Below are positions 7,488-16,700 of a stretch of DNA of 64,000 nt, piece after piece. The translations under genes were made by a program, and so were the position numbers. The notes beneath the pieces are model-generated. The model worked only from the letters and a program-made list of their open reading frames with translations, ran no database searches and was not told the origin of the DNA. Source of the stretch: a virus; IMG/VR virus record IMGVR_UViG_3300030333_002570, positions 1 through 64,000 of that record; one strand, given 5' to 3'. Each line of letters opens with the position of its first letter. The first letter of the stretch is position 1.

Positions 7488-8396
7488 ATGTCTTTTGCTT
7501 CTTTAAAGAAGGCTAGTGGTGGTAACTCACTTGCTAGACTAACACAAGAGATAGAAAAATTAAATCAACCTCAACAGACAGGTGCTGATGAGCGTTTATG
7601 GAAACCAGAACTTGATAAATCAGGTAATGGTTTTGCTGTTATTAGGTTCCTACCAGCACCCGATGGCGAAGAAATGCCTTGGGCAAAGGTCTGGAGTCAT
7701 GCCTTTAAAGGGCCAGGAGGTCAGTGGTACATCGAGAACTCTCTTACTACATTAGGTAAGGATGATCCCGTTGGAGAACTGAACAGAGAACTCTGGAACA
7801 GTGGTAGAGATGAGGACAAGTCAGTTGCTAGAGCACAGAAGCGTAAGCTTTCTTACTACTCTAACATCTATGTTGTGTCTGATCCTGCACACCCAGAGAA
7901 CGAAGGAAGAGTCTTCTTATATAAGTATGGTAAAAAGATCTTTGACAAACTTGTTGAAGCTATGCAACCTGCTTTTGCTGACGAGACTCCCATCGATCCA
8001 TTCGACCTATGGAAGGGTGCAGATTTTAAACTTAAGATCCGCAAACTAGACGGTTACTGGAACTATGATAAGTCTGAGTTTGCTGGTACCAGCACTCTAG
8101 GTGGATTTGATGATGATAAATTAGAGTCCATATGGAAAGGATGTTATTCACTCGCTGAGTTTGAAGCTGCTAAGAACTTTAAGTCTTACGAGCAATTAAA
8201 AGCACGTTTGACACTTGTTCTTGGAAGACCCTCTGCACCAACACCAGTTGATCCAGAGTTAGAAGATGAGAGTGAAGGAAGAGGAAATTGGGGACAAGAA
8301 GTCTCTGAGTTCCGTCAAAAAGCAGTCGCTGCTTCTCCTGTAGAATCTGAAGAAGATACTCTGTCCTACTTCGCTAAACTAGCAGAAGAGGACTGA
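7488..8396 (+). CDS. gp32: Single-stranded DNA-binding protein gp32
   Basis: gp32 coats single-stranded DNA in replication, recombination and repair. The 302-aa protein starts with the cooperative LAST-type N-terminus (SFASLKKASGGNSLARLTQE) and has the OB-fold core (AVIRFLPAPDGEEMPWAKVW, YYSNIYVVSDPAHPENEGRV). The C-terminus is acidic (SEEDTLSYFAKLAEED). ATG 7488 follows a CGGAGAA ribosome-binding site. The zinc-binding cysteines of T4 gp32 are absent: residues 71-110 contain no Cys, where ENSLTTLGKDDPVGEL replaces the T4 knuckle. Confidence 0.96.
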   Translation: MSFASLKKASGGNSLARLTQEIEKLNQPQQTGADERLWKPELDKSGNGFAVIRFLPAPDGEEMPWAKVWSHAFKGPGGQWYIENSLTTLGKDDPVGELNRELWNSGRDEDKSVARAQKRKLSYYSNIYVVSDPAHPENEGRVFLYKYGKKIFDKLVEAMQPAFADETPIDPFDLWKGADFKLKIRKLDGYWNYDKSEFAGTSTLGGFDDDKLESIWKGCYSLAEFEAAKNFKSYEQLKARLTLVLGRPSAPTPVDPELEDESEGRGNWGQEVSEFRQKAVAASPVESEEDTLSYFAKLAEED

Positions 8397-8407
8397 TTAT
8401 AAACTGT

Positions 8408-8447
8408 CACAAGGGGAGGTTGCAAGACTTCCCCTTTGTGCTATAAT
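8408..8447 (+). promoter_or_regulatory. Hairpin with embedded sigma70 promoter
   Basis: CACAA-GGGGA (8408-8417) pairs with TCCCC-TTTGTG (8430-8440) with a bulge. The loop carries TTGCAA (8420-8425), followed after 16 bp by TATAAT (8442-8447). The element appears to close the gp32 unit and start the next one in the same 40 bases. No U-tract is present, so terminator activity is uncertain. Confidence 0.7.
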
Positions 8448-8470
8448 ATAAACATATCAAAAGGAGATTC

Positions 8471-8872
8471 ATGAAAGTTGCACTCGCTGCTGCATTATTA
8501 TTAGGTTCACTTCCAGTGAACGCAGATGAGTATCAACCAGGATACTCTTCCACTAGAACCTGTGTTAAGACTGAGTACAGAGAAGAATATGTACCAGGCA
8601 CACAAGATAATCCTGGTTACGTTAAGAGTTGGTCTGAACAGATTGAAGTGCCATGTGAGCCTTGGCAAAGAAGAACTTCTGATAGACCAACATACCGCAG
8701 ACAAGTTACTGTTGTAGAAGATACTAATGATTGCTCAGATGGAGCAGTTCTTGGTGGAATTGCTGGAGCAGGTGCTGGTGCTGCATTATCAAGAGGAGAT
8801 GGAAGATGGTGGGCAATCCCTCTAGGAATTGTAACTGGATCCGTTATTGGATGCGATCTTGATGGTGGATAA
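8471..8872 (+). CDS. Secreted glycine-zipper protein, 133 aa
   Basis: A signal peptide (KVALAAALLLGSLPVNADE, cleavage near residue 18) is followed by a polar domain with three early cysteines and aromatic residues. A glycine-zipper double hairpin follows (GAVLGGIAGAGAGAALSRG, then IPLGIVTGSVIGCDLDGG). Glycine-zipper domains insert in membranes. It probably acts in the periplasm or outer membrane of the host; lysis-related and envelope-modifying roles are both possible. AAGGAG at 8460-8465 supports ATG 8471. Confidence 0.82.
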   Translation: MKVALAAALLLGSLPVNADEYQPGYSSTRTCVKTEYREEYVPGTQDNPGYVKSWSEQIEVPCEPWQRRTSDRPTYRRQVTVVEDTNDCSDGAVLGGIAGAGAGAALSRGDGRWWAIPLGIVTGSVIGCDLDGG

Positions 8873-8874
8873 TC

Positions 8875-9183
8875 ATGGACAAGCATGACATTCCCATCTT
8901 AGGAGATTTTTATACAAAGAAAGAAGTAGATGTTATGATTGCTGATGCTCTCGCTGAGGCACGTGCAATCGATGAAGAATCTATGAGAAAACATAACCGA
9001 GATGCTACTATCATTAGTATGATTCTCGGTTTTACTTGTCTTGCTTTGTTCCTTGATGGTCTTCTTAGAATACTAGGAATTATCCCACCATTTATGGATC
9101 TTGATGTTAATGTTGTTGATGATATTATAGATAAGGTTGAGTCAGATATTTTACCTTTAGTAAACAAAATTCCCCGAATTTAA
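8875..9183 (+). CDS. Tail-anchored-type membrane protein, 102 aa
   Basis: The N-terminal half is charged and helical (YTKKEVDVMIADALAEARAI). A transmembrane segment follows at about residues 46-66 (ATIISMILGFTCLALFLDGL), then an amphipathic C-terminus with many Asp and Val. The start is two bases after the preceding TAA. Function not recognised. Confidence 0.8.
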   Translation: MDKHDIPILGDFYTKKEVDVMIADALAEARAIDEESMRKHNRDATIISMILGFTCLALFLDGLLRILGIIPPFMDLDVNVVDDIIDKVESDILPLVNKIPRI

Positions 9184-9185
9184 TT

Positions 9186-9272
9186 ATGCATTTAGTATTA
9201 CCGATCATTTGTATCGCTTTGATATGTTTAGTAATAGTTTATTCTGTCATTCAAAAATACAATCCCCATTAA
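9186..9272 (+). CDS. Very small membrane peptide, 28 aa
   Basis: This short ORF encodes one continuous hydrophobic helix (LVLPIICIALICLVIVYSVI) with a polar end. It fits exactly between two membrane-protein genes, with two-base and one-base gaps. Tight packing and composition argue that it is real, but no homologue is known to me. Confidence 0.55.
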   Translation: MHLVLPIICIALICLVIVYSVIQKYNPH

Positions 9273-9273
9273 T

Positions 9274-9639
9274 ATGGCATTTCTCTACGTGTTATTACCT
9301 GTTTTAATGCTTGTACTTGGTGGGACTGCTGTTACATTAATTGTTAGAAATCTCATTGAGATTAATAAGATAATGAGTAAACCAGTCCCAAGAAGAAGGC
9401 AAACTATTCATCCAGAATTGGATGAGGTTAAAGATGGTGATGAATTACTCGTAGTAAAGTTTAAACCAGAAATTGATGAAGCAGGAACAGTGGATATTAA
9501 ATTCACTCCTGATGATAAGTTTACTGATAGACTATTAGATAAGGCTTTAAGAAAAAGGATACAAGAACTTAGTCCTGATCCTTGGGATGATGATGAAGAT
9601 GATGGTGATGGTGATGTACCTGCTGTTGTAAGAAGGTAG
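9274..9639 (+). CDS. N-terminally anchored acidic protein, 121 aa
   Basis: Residues 2-27 form a transmembrane helix (FLYVLLPVLMLVLGGTAVTL). The soluble domain is rich in Asp and Glu, with the segment DELLVVKFKPEIDEAGTVDI, and ends in an Asp/Gly run (DPWDDDEDDGDGD). It is the last gene of the plus-strand block before the convergent gp53. Unknown function. Confidence 0.8.
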   Translation: MAFLYVLLPVLMLVLGGTAVTLIVRNLIEINKIMSKPVPRRRQTIHPELDEVKDGDELLVVKFKPEIDEAGTVDIKFTPDDKFTDRLLDKALRKRIQELSPDPWDDDEDDGDGDVPAVVRR

Positions 9640-9680
9640 ACCCATATATAATTCGACTTTTTATTCCCAGGAAACCGCCA

Positions 9681-9704
9681 AAAAAACTCGGCAAATTTTT
9701 TGCC
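9681..9704 (-). terminator. Terminator for the minus-strand gp48-gp53 unit
   Basis: GGCAAA (9690-9695) pairs with TTTGCC (9699-9704). On the minus strand the hairpin is followed by GAG and TTTTTT (9686-9681). It lies 13 bases downstream of the gp53 stop in the convergent gap. Confidence 0.7.
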
Positions 9705-9716
9705 CCTTTAGATTTT

Positions 9717-10463
9717 TTAAGTTACTGTAGTAGTTTGAGATCCAGGTCCGTTATCATATGAAGTCACTGTTCCTACATTGTCTGTGACTACAACACTACC
9801 TGTAGCAGATCCAGAACTATCTAAGAATCTAGCACTACTATTAAGTAGTGTTTTTTTATTGCCTTCACGATCTATCTCATTATTTGTTTCGTACGCGACT
9901 AACTCTTCAAATTCATTATCGATCATTTCCACTATTGGTGGAGTTGGTAGTTTTATCTGTCTTTTCAATTCATTTTCATAATCTTCATATTCGTAATTTG
10001 TCACTGGATAGACAGATTCTTCTGATGACTTAGTTGTTCCATCTGGCAAAATTGCGTTAAAATTGCTATTTACTTGAATTCCCTTTTGGATGAAAATTTC
10101 GTCATTATATAAAATTTCATTTGTTTCATAATGGTGAATACCATCAGGATTATCGTAATTTGCTGCGACAAAGGACTGTAGTTCATTTACGTTTTTTGGC
10201 CATTGACTGTAAACATCAGTAATATTGTTAGTTAGTAAAATAATCCAATCTAGGTTAATATCACCATACATTGCATGAGCGATTAATGGAGGAGTTTCAT
10301 GATCACCTATATGATATGGTTCTAACAAGGTAATGTACTTATCCATATCTACCCTTGTTATAGTTCTTCTGAATAAGTTCTTTACAAGACGATATTTGAA
10401 AGATTCATCATCTGTAATTCCTTCTCCAACGTAAATATTTGGTAATTGTGAAAAATATGCCAT
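9717..10463 (-). CDS. gp53: Baseplate wedge subunit gp53
   Basis: gp53 completes the T4 baseplate wedge and connects wedges to each other. The 248-aa protein starts MAYFSQLPNIYVGEG and contains the conserved DWIILLTNNITDVYSQWP region near residue 72, both typical of the family. The C-terminal 70 residues are low-complexity Ser, Thr and Gly. It shares one base with gp48 and would be co-transcribed with it. Both are inverted relative to the rest of the window. Confidence 0.93.
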   Translation of the reverse strand: MAYFSQLPNIYVGEGITDDESFKYRLVKNLFRRTITRVDMDKYITLLEPYHIGDHETPPLIAHAMYGDINLDWIILLTNNITDVYSQWPKNVNELQSFVAANYDNPDGIHHYETNEILYNDEIFIQKGIQVNSNFNAILPDGTTKSSEESVYPVTNYEYEDYENELKRQIKLPTPPIVEMIDNEFEELVAYETNNEIDREGNKKTLLNSSARFLDSSGSATGSVVVTDNVGTVTSYDNGPGSQTTTVT

Positions 10464-11527
10464 TAGTAACCTGCTGCTGCGTCTGATTGAGTTATCAGTC
10501 TAGTTTCAGTAAATGTAACTGTCATAACAATAGCTGGATTATCAATACCAGCATTTGGTAAGTATTTAAATGCTTGATATTGGTTATCGGGTGTATAGTT
10601 AATATTAATACCTGTACAAACAGATGGATATATCTTAAACATTAAATCCCTTCTGCTAGTTTCGTTTATATTACCAGAACCTGATGCAGTATCATTATTA
10701 GTACCAAAACGGACAAAACGTAATTGGAATCTATCGGGAACCTCGAAGAATCTGTTTGATCCTGCATAATTAGTAGTTCCCTTCATACCTTTGAAGAAAT
10801 CTTTGTCCCATATATTCTTATGTTTCTTTTCTCTATCCTTTTCACCACCAGGAACTTTGAATTTTTGCTTATCGTTGATATATTTGGTTACAAACTCACC
10901 ACTTCTAATTCTAGGTAATGAACCAATTTTAATATAATTGATTATATTCCATATTTCATTTGATTCACTTAAATTCTTAGCATAGAACTTAAATGCAAAG
11001 TTATGTGTTCTAAAACTCATACCTTGGAACATTTGTTCTGAATATGGGTTAAAAACCTGACCACTTTGTAATTGTCTAACTGTATTAATATCTAATTGTC
11101 CTTGTAATCCAACGAATTGGTTAAATCCATTGATCATTTGCAAAACTGCAGATGTTGAGAATTCGGGTAATGCTGAATGTGCTGCATCTTGCAATTTTTC
11201 AGACATTTCACCGAAATCTGCTGATTTCATCATTCCTAGTGCAGCAATACCACCTACACCAATATCTGCTCTTCTATATGCAGGACTATATTGTGTTGCA
11301 ATTTGTGGAGGTACTGCAATATAGCATCTATCTGGATGTTGTAAAACTTTTTGTTGGTTACCTGGACTATTTCTTTTGTAGAAATTAGGAACATCCTTAT
11401 CATTATATGAAAATCTCTCACGACGAAGCATTAGGTAATCGGTAGCTTCTGTTGGGGAATCTGCTATTCGAGTACCTGCTTGCGACCTTGATGCTGGTGG
11501 TCGTAATGGGTATTTAAAGATTGACAA
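10463..11527 (-). CDS. gp48: Baseplate tail-tube cap gp48
   Basis: gp48 sits on the baseplate hub and starts tail-tube polymerisation. The 354-aa protein has the tube-domain segment SFRTHNFAFKFYAKNLSESN and the end region PAIVMTVTFTETRLITQSD. The likely start is TTG 11527: an AGGTAG ribosome-binding site lies just upstream on the minus strand, and no ATG is near. A minus-strand CATAAATA late box (11566 to 11559) lies 32 bases upstream. Confidence 0.93.
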   Translation of the reverse strand: MSIFKYPLRPPASRSQAGTRIADSPTEATDYLMLRRERFSYNDKDVPNFYKRNSPGNQQKVLQHPDRCYIAVPPQIATQYSPAYRRADIGVGGIAALGMMKSADFGEMSEKLQDAAHSALPEFSTSAVLQMINGFNQFVGLQGQLDINTVRQLQSGQVFNPYSEQMFQGMSFRTHNFAFKFYAKNLSESNEIWNIINYIKIGSLPRIRSGEFVTKYINDKQKFKVPGGEKDREKKHKNIWDKDFFKGMKGTTNYAGSNRFFEVPDRFQLRFVRFGTNNDTASGSGNINETSRRDLMFKIYPSVCTGININYTPDNQYQAFKYLPNAGIDNPAIVMTVTFTETRLITQSDAAAGY

Positions 11528-11534
11528 TTTCTAC

Positions 11535-11566
11535 CTAAATAATATCGTGATCTCTATGTATTTATG
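11535..11566. promoter_or_regulatory. Divergent late promoters between gp48 and gp4
   Basis: CTAAATA at 11535-11541 on the plus strand points to gp4 (ATG 11564). CATAAATA at 11566-11559 on the minus strand points to gp48 and overlaps the gp4 start codon. The two late boxes face away from each other across a gap of 36 bases between genes. Confidence 0.65.
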
Positions 11567-11986
11567 CGTTATAAGCAAGGAAAATATATTCCGAGGCTTC
11601 CAAAGAAGTATAAAGGTGATTATCGGAACATAGTTTACCGATCATCTTGGGAATATAAATTCATGCAGTGGTGTGATAATACCCCTTCAGTCGTTGAATG
11701 GGGAAGTGAAGAGATTGCTATACCTTATATATCCCCTGTTGATGGGAAACGCCATAAGTATTATCCAGACTTTTATGTAAAAGTTGGTAATAAAAAATAT
11801 ATGGTTGAAGTGAAACCTACTAGACAAACAAAAGAACCTAGAACTCAGAAGAAAATAACTAAGCGTTATGTTACTGAGGTTGTTACCTATAGTGTAAATA
11901 AAGCTAAATGGAAAGCAGCAGAGGAATTTTGTAAAGATTATGGATGGGAGTTTATGTTAATCACGGAAAAGGAACTTAAAGTATAA
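11564..11986 (+). CDS. gp4: Head completion protein gp4
   Basis: T4 gp4 (gp50) finishes filled heads before tail joining and has an endonuclease-like fold. The 140-aa protein contains SSWEYKFMQWCDNTPSVVEW, then HKYYPDFYVKVGNKKYMVEV with the nuclease-type PDF...VEVK motif. The ATG lies 22 bases after a late box. Its last base overlaps the next ATG. Confidence 0.93.
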   Translation: MRYKQGKYIPRLPKKYKGDYRNIVYRSSWEYKFMQWCDNTPSVVEWGSEEIAIPYISPVDGKRHKYYPDFYVKVGNKKYMVEVKPTRQTKEPRTQKKITKRYVTEVVTYSVNKAKWKAAEEFCKDYGWEFMLITEKELKV

Positions 11987-12846
11987 TGTTTGCAAGTATT
12001 TTCTCAGCAATAAATCAAATTGTTGGTGCTGTTTATGGCAATTCAACACCTGATCCTGGTGTACCTAATTGGGGTGAAGGTCGTCATTCATCATTACAAG
12101 AGTTTTCGTCATTTTTTAGAAAGCAAGCAAATTCTCCTGCATTAACAAATCTTTATTCTATTCACTTTACTACTCCTACAAGATTTAATCAACTTCCAAA
12201 CTGGGGGTTTGGTAATCAGCAAAGATATACTAACCTATTATTAGATTATTATTGTGATACTGTAAACCTACCAAGTAAACAAGTATCTACAGGACAGATT
12301 GTTACTCAGGGTGCATCTTATAAGTATCCAACTGGAAGTGCATTTAGTCAGATTAATATGACTTTTAAAATGCCACAGAATCAATATACACGAATGTTAT
12401 TTGAAAGATGGATAGCATTGATGAGAAATGATGCAGATCAATATACAGATTATTATGATGATATTGTTGCACCATATGTAAGAATTATAAAATGGGAACG
12501 AGGTGGTGGAAATAGTGTTCATCAATATAATGATAATGGTGCTCTTAGCCAGCAAGATACTAATGCTAGAGTAACTCCAGATAATTATAGAAAGCATCGT
12601 GTAACAGCTTGTTGGGAATTAAGAGAGGTTTTTCCATATAATATTGGATCGGTACAGTTGAATAATATGGAATCGAGAGTAATGACTGTTACAGTTGGTT
12701 TTTATTACTCTAGGTATAGATTTTATGGTAAAAATGAGCTAGATATACAAGATGGAAATGTTGGAACCCTTGTTCCTACTAATCCAGATAGGAGGACTAC
12801 GTTGAATCTGTTAGAACCAGATTCTCGATATATCTCTTACGGATAG
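11986..12846 (+). CDS. gp54: gp54-like baseplate tail-tube initiator
   Basis: gp54 tops the hub under the first tube ring. This 286-aa protein has the tube-type beta structure with NLLLDYYCDTVNLPSKQVST and the Thr/Gly segment after it, followed by FSQINMTFKMPQNQYTRMLF and the aromatic segment VTVGFYYSRYRFYGKNELD. Assignment depends on tube-protein features and its position in the baseplate block; a divergent tube-like protein is the alternative. Confidence 0.8.
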   Translation: MFASIFSAINQIVGAVYGNSTPDPGVPNWGEGRHSSLQEFSSFFRKQANSPALTNLYSIHFTTPTRFNQLPNWGFGNQQRYTNLLLDYYCDTVNLPSKQVSTGQIVTQGASYKYPTGSAFSQINMTFKMPQNQYTRMLFERWIALMRNDADQYTDYYDDIVAPYVRIIKWERGGGNSVHQYNDNGALSQQDTNARVTPDNYRKHRVTACWELREVFPYNIGSVQLNNMESRVMTVTVGFYYSRYRFYGKNELDIQDGNVGTLVPTNPDRRTTLNLLEPDSRYISYG

Positions 12847-12848
12847 AC

Positions 12849-12856
12849 CATAAATA
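12849..12856 (+). promoter_or_regulatory. Late promoter box before gp26
   Basis: CATAAATA matches the T4-type late box and lies 22 bases before ATG 12879, in a 32-base gap. Confidence 0.6.
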
Positions 12857-12878
12857 TTAATACTGAATTGAATGTACT

Positions 12879-13592
12879 ATGGTATTACCTACATTAAACA
12901 CACCGAAATTTAAGACGAAACTGCCTTCTGATGGCAGAACAGTCAATTTCAGACCGTTTCTAGTAAAAGAAGAAAAAATTCTTCTAGTTGCAACAGAAAC
13001 TGGAGACCAAAATAGTATGGTTTCTGCGATTAAGGATATTATTAGTGCTTGTACTGATATACAAGACTCTGAAAATCTTTCGACATTTGACATTGAATTT
13101 ATTTTCCTACAAATCCGCACGAAATCCGTTGGTGAATCTGTAGATGTTACGGTGCTTTGTCCTGATGATGAAGAAACTGAGACAAATGTGAAGATTCCTT
13201 TGAATACTATTAAAATTAAGAGAACCAAAGGACATACTAATGAAATTAAAATTAGTGATGAAGTAGTTCTTACAATGAACTATCCTACTTTAGAAACCTT
13301 TGTAAAGATGAACTTTGTTCCTGATGAAACACCTGGTGTTGATCAGGTATTTGATATGGCAGCTAGTTGTATAGCATCTATTGCTGATCCAGAACAAGTT
13401 TATGATGCACAGGATTTACCAAAACAGGAAATACTTGATTTCTTAGATCAGATGACTTCTGAGCAATTTAAGAAAATTCAGGATTTCTTTGAAACTATGC
13501 CTAAACTTCAGCATACAGTTAAGGTAACTAATCCTAAAACTAAAGTAGAGTCTGATGTTGTTCTTGAAGGATTAGCGGCTTTTTTCGGATAG
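12879..13592 (+). CDS. gp26: Baseplate hub assembly subunit gp26
   Basis: T4 gp26 is needed for hub formation. The 237-aa protein has the family-type start (VLPTLNTPKFKTKLPSDGRT) and the segment FLVKEEKILLVATETGD. The central FDIEFIFLQIRTKSVGESVD and the C-terminal ILDFLDQMTSEQFKKIQDFF follow. A gp51-like gene overlaps or directly follows it, as expected for the hub operon. Confidence 0.9.
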   Translation: MVLPTLNTPKFKTKLPSDGRTVNFRPFLVKEEKILLVATETGDQNSMVSAIKDIISACTDIQDSENLSTFDIEFIFLQIRTKSVGESVDVTVLCPDDEETETNVKIPLNTIKIKRTKGHTNEIKISDEVVLTMNYPTLETFVKMNFVPDETPGVDQVFDMAASCIASIADPEQVYDAQDLPKQEILDFLDQMTSEQFKKIQDFFETMPKLQHTVKVTNPKTKVESDVVLEGLAAFFG

Positions 13593-13609
13593 CCCTTCTT
13601 CATAACACC

Positions 13610-13780
13610 TTGAAGAATTATTATGATACTAATTTTGCTTTGATACATCATCATAAGTGGAATATTGAGTACATCGATAATCTTATGCCTTGGGAAAAAG
13701 AGGTTTATATTAATCTCTTAACCGAATTTCTTAAGGAAGAGGAGCGTAGAATGAAGGAGCAGAACGCGGCTAATGGCTAA
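13610..13780 (+). CDS. gp51: gp51-like baseplate hub assembly catalyst
   Basis: This 56-aa ORF ends at TAA 13780 and overlaps the next ATG (13773). The sequence YDTNFALIHHHKWNIEYIDN, then MPWEKEVYINLLTEFLKEEE, resembles the small helical gp51 family. The start is uncertain: TTG 13610 gives an N-terminus KNYYD, but no good ribosome-binding site is visible. T4 gp51 catalyses hub assembly without staying in the particle. The link to gp26 supports the call. Confidence 0.7.
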   Translation: MKNYYDTNFALIHHHKWNIEYIDNLMPWEKEVYINLLTEFLKEEERRMKEQNAANG

Positions 13781-16700
13781 ATTGCAGCTGTATAAATTTA
13801 TTAATCCAGGAGGTGCAGGCACTAGTAAGGGTCTGAAGCACAATGCTGGACGCACAGCAATTTTAGGCATTAACCGTTTAGGTAGTACTCTTAATGGTAT
13901 TACTCAGATTGTTGGTGATATGGGATCTATTGCTAAGGCAACAGATCGAGTTGAAAGATTACAAGAAAAAGCAGAACGCAGAAGGTTAAAGAGAGAACAA
14001 GACCAAGCTGCTGAGGATGAATTAGAACGTAAAAATGCCCTGATGGGAAAGGGCATAAAGTGGAAAGGGGCGGTAAAAAAACAAAAGAAGGGGTTTGCTG
14101 AACAGTTCTTTGATAAGATAATTACTCCTTTTGCAAGTTTCCTTAAGATAGTAGGATCCTGGTTAATTGGACTGGGTGGTAAACTTGCTATGTACGAGGG
14201 TCTGAAATGGTTAGCAGACCCTGCTAATAAAGATAAAGTAGAATTATTTTTACATAAACTCCATGTAGTCTGGTCAAAGATTAGTGGATTCTTCATGGGA
14301 AGAATTGGTAATATAATGGATGGGTTTGCCAATTTATTTGGAACTGGTAGTACTCTTGGAGAGAGATTAAAGGGTTTAGGAGAGCTTATACTTGGAATTG
14401 TTGGATTAGGGGCGTTATTAAATCCATTTGGATTAATGGATGCTATTCTAAGCTTATTAGGATGGGATTGGTATAGGGATAAACCACAGAGAGGAACAAA
14501 TAAAGGACCGAATCAAGGTAGAAACTCAAGACCAGGTAAAAATCCAAGGTGGACTAAGACTAGTAGTTCGATTAATCGAAGGTTTGGTAAGAACGGAAAT
14601 AGATTATTTGATCAATACCGACGTATGGGTATGTCGGAAAGTGAAGCACTTAAGAGAGTAACAAGAGCTGCACGTAAGAATCCCCAAGCATTTAAACCAC
14701 CTAAACCTACAAGTGGATTATCACCAAAAGGTGCTCCTAAAGGAAAGATAATAAAACCTGGTGCTAAACCTGGATTAGGGAAGATGCTTAAGAGAACTAA
14801 TCTTAAGTTCTTAGGACCTAAAGCATTAAAGGGTGTTAAGGGTGTATTTAAGAATGTATTTGGAAGAATACCGTTCTTTGGTGCTGCTTTAACTACTCTA
14901 TTCTCTCTAATGATGGGAGAACCATTAGATCAGGCATTATGGAAAGGTGGTGGTAGTGCTATTGGTGGTGCATTAGGAACTCTTATTCCTATACCAGGTG
15001 TAGGTAGTTTAGTTGGTATGCTCGTTGGTGAGTATGTCGGTGATTTGATGTACACCATGTTTAGTGGTGGTGGAATAAAAGCAGTTGGTGATAGATTAAA
15101 ACAAGATATTAAAAACGTATTTAATCAAGTTGGTAATTTAATTAACTGGGTTAAAAAAGGATTTGTCAGGTTATATGAGGGATTGCCTAAATGGAAGATT
15201 CCTGAACTTCCAAAATGGGTTCCGAGACGAGATTGGATAAGTAAATGGATGTTGATGGGTCTACCAGGAATGGAGATCCCAAATCCTATATGGTTAGCTA
15301 ATCCACTTAATATTTGGCCAAAAGCTAAGTTAATTGCATCTGCTTTCTTTGGTGATAGTGCTATTCCCAAAGGAAAGACTGAGACTGGTCAGAATGCCCC
15401 TAAAGAATTATCTGAGCAAGAGAAAGAGAAAATCAAAGGTGCTACTTCTGGTGTCAATGCTAGAAAACGAGCAGAACTTGAAGGTAAAACACCAATTTAT
15501 AATAAGCGTGGAAGAATTGTAGGTTGGAAAGATAATGAAACTGGTGAGGTTACAAAACAAGAAACTAAGTATGCAGCACCTGATCCTAATAAACGGCAGA
15601 TGGGTAGATCTGCTGCTAAAAAGAGGCAGGAGGCAAATAAAAGTAAAAGTAATATAATATCATCTATTACTCCTACTGAAGAACCTAAGAATCAGTGGTG
15701 GGATTTTCTAGATTGGTTCCCTAATAAGAAAAAAGAAGATGATAAACCTAAGCAACAGATGGGTAGATCTGCTGCTAAAAAGAGGCAGGAAGCAAAGAAA
15801 TCTGAAACTACACAGATAGGTCCTTGGGCTCCTGGTTCTGGTGGGTTTAAGACTTACGAAGATCATTTAAATAAACCTAAAAAAGAAGAATCAAAATCAA
15901 AATGGTGGAACCCATTTAGTTGGGGTAAGATGCGTGGAGGTAAGGTATTAGGTTATGGAGCCGTACCTCCTAGACTATTAAATAAGCAATATTTCTTTGG
16001 TAAGATCTTTAAAGGTATTAGTAGAGCAGTTAGTGGTGTAGTTAAAACTGTTACGAATGTAGTAAAAAGTGTTGCTTCATCCCCTATTTTAGGAGCGATA
16101 ATGCAAGTCGCACCTATTATATTCCCACCAGCAGCACCTTTCATATATGGTGCTCAGGCTGTTATGTCTCTGGCACAAGGAAATATAATGGGTGCTATAG
16201 CACCTGCTATGGGTGCATTAGGTGGATTCTTCCCAGGTACATTCGGACCAACATCTGCTATTGGTAAGTTCTTGGATGGTCCAATTGGTAAGATTGGAAT
16301 GGGATTCCTTGAAGGTGGTGTTGGTGGTGCATTAAGTGCTGGATTGGGTGCTCTTGGTGGTAGTGACATGTTCAAGGGCAGTAAGATAGGTAAATTCTTA
16401 CAAGGTAATATGGGTCAGATGATCGGAAGTGCTGCAGCAGCATTAATACCAGGTGTTGCTAACGTACCAGGATTGTCTCAATTATTTGGAATGGAATCCT
16501 TTATGCAACCACTGGATATGATGCAAACCCTTGCCGATGGAATGGGTATGGGTGGTATGTTTAAAGCCATATCAGGTATGATGGCTGGTGGAAACTTTAT
16601 GCAAGGTTTACGAGAACTTGCACCAGAGTTAGGTGTTGATCCTAGAGTTTTAGGTGTGTTTGATAAAAGTTCAAATATGTTTAGTGCTTCTTCAAGTGGT

